Position numbers and translations under genes: made by a program. Source: CAYTCZ01 sp964436315 (GTDB lineage Bacteria; Actinomycetota; Thermoleophilia; Gaiellales; Gaiellaceae). From it: a stretch of DNA of 11,863 bases. The notes under the pieces were generated by a model. The model was not told the origin of the DNA and searched no databases. It was given only the letters and a program-made list of their open reading frames with translations. Numbering within the stretch: the first letter of the stretch is position 1; the number at the start of each line of letters is the position of its first letter. The stretch covers positions 1 to 11,863 of the forward strand of contig CAYTCZ010000116.1 in the NCBI GenBank assembly GCA_964436315.1. Reading direction: 5' to 3'. Of the stretch, positions 6,833 through 11,863 are shown in pieces.

Positions 6833-7560
6833 AGATCGAGCAGGCAACGTCAACGAACGTCACTGATCTCTGGTCGGAAGTCGAATCGGCTGTTTCAAGG
6901 GCGGACGTCCTGGAAGAGGCTGCCCAACAGCTCGCAACGACCCTTCATGGGAGGTTCGAGGAATCCATCGTGCTCGCGCGCGTCTATTTGACAATCCCGT
7001 TCGGCTCGCTACCCAGGGCGAACGAGGAGTTCGTGCGGGCCCTTGCCGAGGGGGCCGGAGCAAATGGCGAGCTGCGCCCGGAGACGCCGGTGCTCTCACT
7101 CGTCGGCACACATGGCAAGGAGGGGGAGTGGCAGGACCGCCGCGACTCGAAAGGCCACGTCGGCATTCCTCTGATCTCCGCCTCCTTCATCGACGCCATT
7201 CCGATGATCTCGCGGCTCCTGCACGAGCTCGGCGTCGGACTCGAGTGGGCCGATACTGCCGATCTCGAGTTCATCAAGAAGATGGGCACCGGCCTCTTCT
7301 TCGTCGATGACGCTGCCCAGGCAACCGACCACCAGGGCCGACACATCATTCCGGTTCAGGACTTCGTCTCCGACTACGGAGTCACGAGCGTGTTCGGCGT
7401 AGGGGGGGCATACGACACCGGCCAGATGCTCGTCCTCGTCGTGTTTACCGGCGACCGCCTCGACCGCGATGCAGCCGAGTGTTTCCTGCCACTCAACGAC
7501 TGGTTCAGGGGGGCAACCGAGGCGCTCGTCCAGGGCGAGAAGATCTTCCTCCCGGGCTAG
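6829..7560 (+). CDS. Stand-alone sensor-like domain protein (GAF-like family)
   Basis: The 243-aa product matches, from memory of the pattern, a poorly named domain found in front of histidine kinases and other signalling outputs. The motifs seen are RVYLTIPFGSLP at 51-62, LSLVGTHGKEGEWQDRRDSKGH from 89, IPLISASFIDAIPMISRLL at about 113-131, and IPVQDFVSDYGVTSVFGVGG at 174-193. Here it stands alone: there is no kinase, cyclase or DNA-binding part, and it ends about 45 residues after the last motif. It is soluble, with one cysteine late in the chain (about 218). GGAGG at 6818-6822, 6 nt before the ATG, fixes the start. It is the last gene of the plus-strand cluster and converges on the EamA transporter gene. 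A role in sensing a small molecule or redox state is inference only. Confidence 0.7.
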   Translation: MKIEQATSTNVTDLWSEVESAVSRADVLEEAAQQLATTLHGRFEESIVLARVYLTIPFGSLPRANEEFVRALAEGAGANGELRPETPVLSLVGTHGKEGEWQDRRDSKGHVGIPLISASFIDAIPMISRLLHELGVGLEWADTADLEFIKKMGTGLFFVDDAAQATDHQGRHIIPVQDFVSDYGVTSVFGVGGAYDTGQMLVLVVFTGDRLDRDAAECFLPLNDWFRGATEALVQGEKIFLPG

Positions 7561-7565
7561 CCCGG
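7552..7565. terminator. GC-rich palindrome at convergent gene ends
   Basis: CCGGGCTAGCCCGG is a perfect 14-nt palindrome that includes the TAG stop of the sensor-like gene, and the convergent transporter gene ends 26 nt further on. A 5-6 bp hairpin could form on either strand, which fits a bidirectional terminator, but there is no T-tract. Confidence 0.3.
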
Positions 7566-7590
7566 TAATGGGGCTGGGGTCAGCGCTCCC

Positions 7591-8466
7591 CTACTGCGTC
7601 GCTCCGACCAGAATCGCGCCGGCGACCACGAGCAGCGCGGCAAGCACAAGGCGTCGGCCCACCGCCTCGTGCCGGCGGATGAGGAGCGCGGAAAAGGCGA
7701 CGACCCAGAGCACTTGAGTGGCAATGAGCGGCGCGACGACGCTCACCGCTCCGCGGGCGAGCGCCTCAAGCACCAGCAGGGAGGCGATGCTCGTGATGAG
7801 ACCGATCGGAAGGAAGGGCAACAGGGCACCGCGCAGTCTTTCGCTCACTGCTCGGCCTTGGCCGCCGAGCAGCACGGAGATGAGCATCACGACACTCGCT
7901 GCGGCGAGGACGGCGACGATCGCGAGCACCGGGTCCACGTGACTCTCCCCTGTCGCCCAGCGGGCGACGTTGTCTCGGATCCCAATCAGGAGCGCCACGA
8001 CGAGGGCGAGCAGTCCTCCGAGCGCCTTCCACTCCGCGGGCCGGGAGCGGTCCCAGGCGAGCGCGAACCCGCCCGCAACGATGAGCAGCGTGCCCGCGGC
8101 CAGCCCGGCTCGGAGCGGCTCGTGGAAGACGGCGACCGCGATCAGAGCGGAGAGGAGCGGCGCCGTGCCGAGCAGGATGCCTGTGCGCGCGGCCCCGACG
8201 TCGCGGACAGCCCGAATGTGGAGGAGGCGGGCTACGCCGGGAACGACCGCGCCGATGGCGAAGAAGGGCCAGAGCTTGCCGGGGTCGAAGTCAGCCGGCC
8301 GGAAACCAAACAGGAGGGCGATTGCAGTCGATGCGCCAAGCCCGACGACGGTCATCACGAAAGCACTCGCTTCGATGTCCGGTGCCCGACGAAGCGCCAC
8401 CCGCACAGAGACTTTGAGCAGACCGAGCAGGGCGCCGGCGAGACAGGCGAAGAGAACCGCGTCCAC
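7591..8466 (-). CDS. EamA/DMT-family transporter
   Basis: The 291-aa product is a polytopic inner-membrane protein with about ten hydrophobic segments arranged as two similar halves, as in the drug/metabolite transporter superfamily (EamA domains, PF00892). Visible hallmarks are ARTGILLGTAPLLSALIAVAVFHEPL, the helix 3-4 pattern of the first half, and its counterpart GAVSVVAPLIATQVLWVVAFSALLIRRHE in the second. Substrate cannot be predicted. I prefer GTG 8466, which follows an AAGGTG ribosome site at about 7 nt; TTG 8499 would add 11 non-hydrophobic residues. It is convergent with the sensor-like gene and lies on the same strand 70 nt downstream of the GIY-YIG-like gene, so these two may be co-transcribed. 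Confidence 0.85.
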   Translation of the reverse strand: MDAVLFACLAGALLGLLKVSVRVALRRAPDIEASAFVMTVVGLGASTAIALLFGFRPADFDPGKLWPFFAIGAVVPGVARLLHIRAVRDVGAARTGILLGTAPLLSALIAVAVFHEPLRAGLAAGTLLIVAGGFALAWDRSRPAEWKALGGLLALVVALLIGIRDNVARWATGESHVDPVLAIVAVLAAASVVMLISVLLGGQGRAVSERLRGALLPFLPIGLITSIASLLVLEALARGAVSVVAPLIATQVLWVVAFSALLIRRHEAVGRRLVLAALLVVAGAILVGATQ

Positions 8467-8536
8467 TCTCGCGCACCTTACCCGCGCGGGATTGGTCAAC
8501 GGCTCCGAGCAAGCCAGGCCCGGATCCGAGGCGGGT

Positions 8537-9217
8537 TCAGCGCGTCGGCTCGACGCGCTCCTCGAGCGCTTGCAGCCGTCTTTCGAACTCGCTCAGCCGC
8601 TCGAGCAGCTGCTCCGCGCTCGGGAGCAGGAGCCGGCCGCTCGGCTCGCCGAGTAGGAGGGAACGGGTCCGCTCGCGCAAGTCCTCGTCGTCGACCAACT
8701 CCGCGACCTGTGAGCCGATCGGCATCCTGCTCCGAAGCACAGGCTCAAACAGATCGGCCGCCACAAATTCCGCGGCTCTGAGGAGGTTGGAATCGGCGAA
8801 GTCGGGGTGCTCCCACCAGCGCAGCTCGCTCAGAAAGCTCGCCTGCATCGGGAGTCCGGGCGCTCCCCGGCCGGTCGAGCGTTCCTGGAGGACGAGCTGC
8901 TCGACTACCCGTCGGGCAAGATCCTCGGCGATCCCGACAAAGGCGGCTCGGCGAGCCTGCCGGGGCCCACCGAAGAGGACGTAGACCGCGGGCACGTGGG
9001 GCAGCTGCCAGATCGAGGAGTGGGCCAAGGTGGCGAACTTACCACTGTTCCCGACCGGTGGCGATCTCGGTTTCCTAACCAAGAGCCCATTCCGGTAGGT
9101 GCGGTGCCGTCGGGGACGGATGAGACCAAGCAGCTCGGCGGGATCGACCGAAGCGCATATCGAGCGTGATATGTGCGAGGGCGATCGCGGCGAGATGCGC
9201 CGCGTCTCAGCCGCCAT
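8537..9217 (-). CDS. GIY-YIG-like protein with C-terminal coiled coil
   Basis: The 226-aa reading holds a degenerate GIY-YIG nuclease core. VPAVYVLFGG (about 76-85) stands for the GIY strand, AAFVGIAEDLARRVVEQL (92-109) for the YIG strand and the conserved arginine helix, and AAEFVAADLFEP (148-159) for the helix carrying the catalytic glutamate, here Glu150. The second motif has Phe instead of Tyr. The C-terminal end (about 198-223) is a heptad-like helix, LPSAEQLLERLSEFERRLQALEERVE. No partner domain such as UvrC is present, so the substrate is unknown. The start is uncertain: ATG 9217, GTG 9232 and TTG 9082 are all possible and none has a good ribosome site. The first 45 residues fall inside the palindromic element, so TTG 9082 (181 aa) may be the true start. 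Confidence 0.6.
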   Translation of the reverse strand: MAAETRRISPRSPSHISRSICASVDPAELLGLIRPRRHRTYRNGLLVRKPRSPPVGNSGKFATLAHSSIWQLPHVPAVYVLFGGPRQARRAAFVGIAEDLARRVVEQLVLQERSTGRGAPGLPMQASFLSELRWWEHPDFADSNLLRAAEFVAADLFEPVLRSRMPIGSQVAELVDDEDLRERTRSLLLGEPSGRLLLPSAEQLLERLSEFERRLQALEERVEPTR

Positions 9218-9249
9218 CCGGGGGTGTTGCACCTACCGGTATGGGCTCT
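9082..9249. repeat. 168-nt imperfect palindrome with nested hairpin
   Basis: The outer arms, 9082-9102 and 9229-9249, are inverted copies of 21 nt with one mismatch; their shared core is CCGGTAGGTGC. At the centre a 9-bp hairpin (GCGCATATC 9153-9161, loop GAGCGT, GATATGTGC 9168-9176, one G-U pair) has its midpoint 1 nt from that of the arms. The stretches between arm and centre can also be aligned as inverted copies at roughly 60% by eye, including GGATCGACC against its partner around 9180-9190. Next to the arms, four consecutive G-U type pairs are possible if the plus strand is transcribed. It lies upstream of the antiporter and covers the 5' end of the GIY-YIG-like frame. No transposase or clear target-site duplication is seen. 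Confidence 0.75.
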
Positions 9250-9505
9250 AAGATCCGCCGAGCGAGATGTGCTTGGACAGATCGACGTCCCAGACCTAGC
9301 GCCACGCTCGTTCGCGGATTTGCCACAGGACAGAACCCGTACTCAGCGCTGATGACACACCGTGCACGGCAGGGACAGCATGGCGCATGGTTGCGAGCTA
9401 CGCCGTGGCTAGGGTCGGAGTCGTGACCCACTCTGTTTCGGCAAGCTCGAACTCCATCCGACCGCGCATCTGCTCGGGGGGCCTGCGGCGGCGAGACGCC
9501 ATCGA

Positions 9506-11578
9506 ATGACGCTTGCCCTCTCAGGCATCGCCGATACCGTCCTCGCGCTCTCGCTCATGGGAGCAGTTGCGTCCCTGCTCGTCATCGTCACAAGACGGCT
9601 TCACATACCTCTGAGCCTGATTCTTGTGATCGTCGGCTTCGTCGCGGGGGAGCTTGGCACTGCCGCCGGGCTCGAGGCTCCACTCGACAACGAGACCTTC
9701 CGTGACCTGGTGACGTTCGTGCTCCTGCCGGTGCTCGTCTTCGAGGCGGCCTTCGAGCTCCCCGTCCGGGAGTTCATGAAGAACCTGGCTCCGATCTTGG
9801 CGCTCGCCGTCCCGGCGATGCTCATCTCCGCTGCCATCGTCGGGCTCGCCGTCCACTACGGCCTCGGGGTCGCGGCACTTTCGGCCGCCCTCTTTGGCAT
9901 TCTGATCTCGGCAACCGACCCTGTCTCGGTGACCGCCGTCTTCCGCGGGCTCGGCGTCCCGAAGCGGCTACTCGTACTCGTCGAGGGCGAGAGTCTCCTG
10001 AATGACGCGGTCACGATCGTGCTCTTCCAGATCCTCGTGGTCGCGGCCGTTGGCACCGGGACGATCGGAGCCGGGGCAGCGTTCGTCGACTTCGTGACCG
10101 TCTTCTTCGGGGGAGCAGCCCTGGGTGCGATCCTCGGACTGGCTGTCGCCGAGCTGGCCGGTCCCCTCGGCCGCCTCCCCTCGACCGCGCTCACGATCGC
10201 CACAGCCTTCGGCTCCTTCGTCCTCGCCGAGGAGATCCTGGGCTTCTCTGGCGTGATGGCGAGCGTTTCCGCCGGACTCGTCCTGGCCGGACTCTCCCGC
10301 ACCGTCATCCCGAGCGAGGAGGCGGAGACCTGGCACAGCGTCTGGGAGACGCTCGCCTTCGTCGCCAACGCACTCCTCTTCCTGCTCCTCGGTCTGGCCC
10401 TCGATGCCGGACTCTTCCGAGAGTACTGGGATTCGATTCTGCTCGCGGTCGCAGCCGTCCTGATCGCTCGCCCGATCGCAGTCGTCGCGGTGACCCCGGC
10501 CGTCACCCGCCTCGCGCGGCTGCCCGCGCTCGGAGCGCGCAGCCAAGCGGTACTCATCTGGTCAGGCCTTCGCGGGGCGGTCGCGCTCGCGCTCGTCCTC
10601 TCCATCCCCAGCGAGCTCGCCGACCAAGAGCGCTTTCTCGCCATGACCGCCGGCGTCGTCCTCGCCACCCTGCTTCTCAATGCGACCACGATCGGACTGC
10701 TCGTGTCCTGGCTGGGACTCGACCGCCCGGACCGGACGGAGCGGTTCATCACCGAGGCAGTGACCTACAGGGGCGCACGGGCAGCCCGTCAGGGGCTCAC
10801 CGGTCATGTCGCTGCGCCGGCGATCGAGCGTGAGCTTCGCCAGCTCGAGCGACGCGCTGTCGAGCTGATCGATGCGCTCGGCCTCCAGCCAGCGGAGCTG
10901 CGCAGTGCCTACCTCTCCCAAGCGCTCTCGGCCGAGCGGGCCCGGGTCGAGGACCTCGTGGACAATCACCTGCTCGCCCCCGAGCGGGCACTCGTCCTCC
11001 TGGCGAGCATCGATGACCGCCTCGATCTTCTCCGCCTCGGAGGCACGCCCGGCTTCCACCTCTCGCAACCGACCCGGCTCCTCGATCTCCCGGCACGGTT
11101 GGCCAACCACCCCCGCTTCGGGCGCCACCCCCATCTGGGGAGGGCCAAGCCGAGCGAGCAACTCGAGGTCGCTTTTCGCGATCTCCGGGCCCGTCAGGAG
11201 GCGACCTACGCGGCGCTTGAGGCGCTCGACCAGTTTCGCGATGTTCCTGGTGCCGACACGGACATCCTCGCCGAAGCGGTCGAGAGCTGCCGCGCCGAGC
11301 AGGCTTCGATCCGGGACGAGATCGAGGCGTTGGTGCGGGTCTCCGAAGATCGGCTGCTGACGGCGATTACTGAGCGCTACGCGAGCGACCTTGCACAGGC
11401 ATCGGCACGTCGGGAACTCGATCGACTCGTCCACCTCGCGCTCATCTCTGAGGTCGCTGTCGAGCATGCGCAGACTGACATCGGCACTGCGCTTGAAACT
11501 CGCGAGCGGGTGAATGGCGCGATCCGCCGGGCGATGGACGCCGAGGGCGAACACCGAGACCGGCCACGTCGCGACTAG
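9506..11578 (+). CDS. CPA1-family sodium/proton antiporter with long cytosolic tail
   Basis: The 690-aa product is a cation/proton antiporter of the inner membrane. Residues 1-405 carry about 12 hydrophobic segments with the CPA1 hallmarks: ATDPVSV at 136-142, EGESLLNDA with the Asn166-Asp167 ion-binding pair, and SGLRGAVALAL at 353-363 with the conserved Arg356. The Asn-Asp pair predicts electroneutral NhaP/NHE-like exchange of Na+ (or K+) for H+. The remaining 285 residues are hydrophilic and mostly helical, rich in Glu, Arg, Leu and Ala; such tails regulate activity in long NhaP/NHE proteins, but I see no nucleotide-binding motif in this one. The ATG at 9506 has only a weak GCGAG ribosome site. 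The 256 bases before it follow the palindromic element and contain no evident gene. Confidence 0.9.
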   Translation: MTLALSGIADTVLALSLMGAVASLLVIVTRRLHIPLSLILVIVGFVAGELGTAAGLEAPLDNETFRDLVTFVLLPVLVFEAAFELPVREFMKNLAPILALAVPAMLISAAIVGLAVHYGLGVAALSAALFGILISATDPVSVTAVFRGLGVPKRLLVLVEGESLLNDAVTIVLFQILVVAAVGTGTIGAGAAFVDFVTVFFGGAALGAILGLAVAELAGPLGRLPSTALTIATAFGSFVLAEEILGFSGVMASVSAGLVLAGLSRTVIPSEEAETWHSVWETLAFVANALLFLLLGLALDAGLFREYWDSILLAVAAVLIARPIAVVAVTPAVTRLARLPALGARSQAVLIWSGLRGAVALALVLSIPSELADQERFLAMTAGVVLATLLLNATTIGLLVSWLGLDRPDRTERFITEAVTYRGARAARQGLTGHVAAPAIERELRQLERRAVELIDALGLQPAELRSAYLSQALSAERARVEDLVDNHLLAPERALVLLASIDDRLDLLRLGGTPGFHLSQPTRLLDLPARLANHPRFGRHPHLGRAKPSEQLEVAFRDLRARQEATYAALEALDQFRDVPGADTDILAEAVESCRAEQASIRDEIEALVRVSEDRLLTAITERYASDLAQASARRELDRLVHLALISEVAVEHAQTDIGTALETRERVNGAIRRAMDAEGEHRDRPRRD

Positions 11579-11639
11579 CCGCACTCGGAACGCCGATGCC
11601 CCGAGAGAGCTCGAGCAATAGCGATGAGTTTTGGGCCCC

Positions 11640-11741
11640 TGGTCTCTCCGGTAAATACGTGCCCAGATGGCCGGCGAAAATCGATTAGCTCTCGTCGGTT
11701 TGCAGGCGGCGAAATGGTGTGCGTATTTACCGGAGCGACCA
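11640..11741. repeat. 102-nt palindromic element in front of the sigma-factor gene
   Basis: The arms 11640-11659 and 11722-11741 are inverted copies of 20 nt with one mismatch; the exact part is CTCCGGTAAATACG. The 62-nt interior holds a second hairpin: CCGGCGA (11671-11677) pairs with TCGTCGG (11692-11698), one G-U. The right arm contains GGAG (11732-11735), 11 nt before the ATG of the sigma gene, and a TATTTA that could act as -10 box, so folding or protein binding here could control that gene. It may equally be a small MITE-like insertion; no target duplication is obvious. Confidence 0.75.
11700..11729 (+). promoter_or_regulatory. Candidate promoter of the sigma-factor gene
   Basis: TTGCAG (11700-11705) and TATTTA (11724-11729) are spaced by 18 nt, an acceptable but weak -35/-10 pair. 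The predicted transcript start near 11736 is only about 10-20 nt before the start codon. The -10 element lies inside the right arm of the palindrome. Confidence 0.25.
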
Positions 11742-11746
11742 CTAGG

Positions 11747-11863
11747 ATGGGGGTCGTGCGCGAAACCTCAGTCGCCCCCGCTCCCAGCCTCGAAGACGAG
11801 CTCGAGGAGTACCGTGTCGAACTGACCGCGTACTGCTACCGGATGCTGGGATCGGTCGAGGCC
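11747..11863 (+). CDS. Partial ECF sigma factor (SigG/SigJ-like), N-terminus
   Basis: The frame is open to the right edge (39 codons). After a short leader it reads LEDELEEYRVELTAYCYRMLGSVEA, which is the start of region 2 of an ECF sigma factor; 'ELTAYCYRMLGS' is characteristic of the SigG/SigJ-like groups of actinobacteria, which often carry a SnoaL-like C-terminal domain instead of a separate anti-sigma factor. The rest is outside the window, so that cannot be checked. ATG 11747 with GGAG 11 nt upstream is my preferred start; GTG 11756 is in frame and also possible. The palindromic element ends 5 nt before the ATG, which makes it a candidate control site for this gene. Confidence 0.75.
   Translation, partial: MGVVRETSVAPAPSLEDELEEYRVELTAYCYRMLGSVEA

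Noticed and set aside
7669..8781. 370-codon plus-strand open frame over the transporter gene
   Set aside because: Its product is a charged, low-complexity string (Glu, Arg, Asp, Gly rich) while the minus strand encodes a clean two-half DMT transporter.
9064..9249. Integron attC-like site
   Set aside because: The imperfect palindrome resembles an attC fold, and TCCTAAC occurs at its left, but the partner GTTRRRY box is missing on the right and no integrase or cassette is nearby.
9856..10752. 298-codon minus-strand frame and the neighbouring 340-codon frame (10562-11584) over the antiporter gene
   Set aside because: Both are antisense to the antiporter, whose membrane segments and ND motif are unmistakable; the shadow products are Ser/Arg or Glu/Arg rich without family features.

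Overview
This is a GC-rich chromosomal window with tightly packed genes on both strands, GTG/TTG start candidates and ordinary housekeeping families. The mix points to a high-GC actinobacterium: a bifunctional-nuclease-family protein, a cysteine-free HesB-like protein, OtsA beside a UPF0104 membrane protein, and a SigG/SigJ-like ECF sigma factor. Some small proteins resemble ones I associate with Thermoleophilia (Gaiellales/Solirubrobacterales), but that lineage call is inference. I see no rRNA, tRNA, CRISPR array, phage genes or intact transposase.

Layout. Positions 1-106 (-) hold the start of a small membrane protein running off the left edge. 307-1608 (+) is an exported clan-A glycoside hydrolase. 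It converges on 1672-2151 (-), a bifunctional nuclease (DUF151), and 2321-2614 (-), a HesB-like protein, with an 11-bp perfect hairpin between the two minus-strand genes. 2877-4397 (+) is trehalose-6-phosphate synthase, followed at 34 nt by 4432-5373 (+), a UPF0104/flippase-like membrane protein. After a gene-free gap comes a run of small plus-strand genes, mostly with strong ribosome binding sites: a 94-aa unknown (5690), a PRC-barrel-like protein (5971, ATGA overlap), an ABM-like protein (6288), a doubtful very basic ORF (6626) and a stand-alone sensor-like domain protein (6829-7560). That last gene converges on 7591-8466 (-), an EamA/DMT transporter, followed by 8537-9217 (-), a GIY-YIG-like protein. 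9506-11578 (+) is a CPA1 sodium/proton antiporter with a long cytosolic tail. The right edge holds the beginning of an ECF sigma factor (11747 onward).

The most unusual content is non-coding. There are two imperfect palindromic elements. One, at 9082-9249, has 21-nt arms with one mismatch, a nearly concentric inner hairpin and a degenerate stem between them. The other, at 11640-11741, has 20-nt arms with one mismatch and lies directly in front of the sigma-factor start. They flank the antiporter gene and their arms share a TCCGGTARRTRCG-like core. They could be structured RNA leaders, operator sites or MITE-like insertions; the sequence alone does not decide.

Functionally the region mixes osmotic and ionic stress (trehalose synthesis, cation/proton antiport), envelope work (exported hydrolase, membrane transporters) and likely stress regulation (sensor-like protein, ECF sigma factor). 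I did not find a clearly new multi-gene defence or biosynthetic system.
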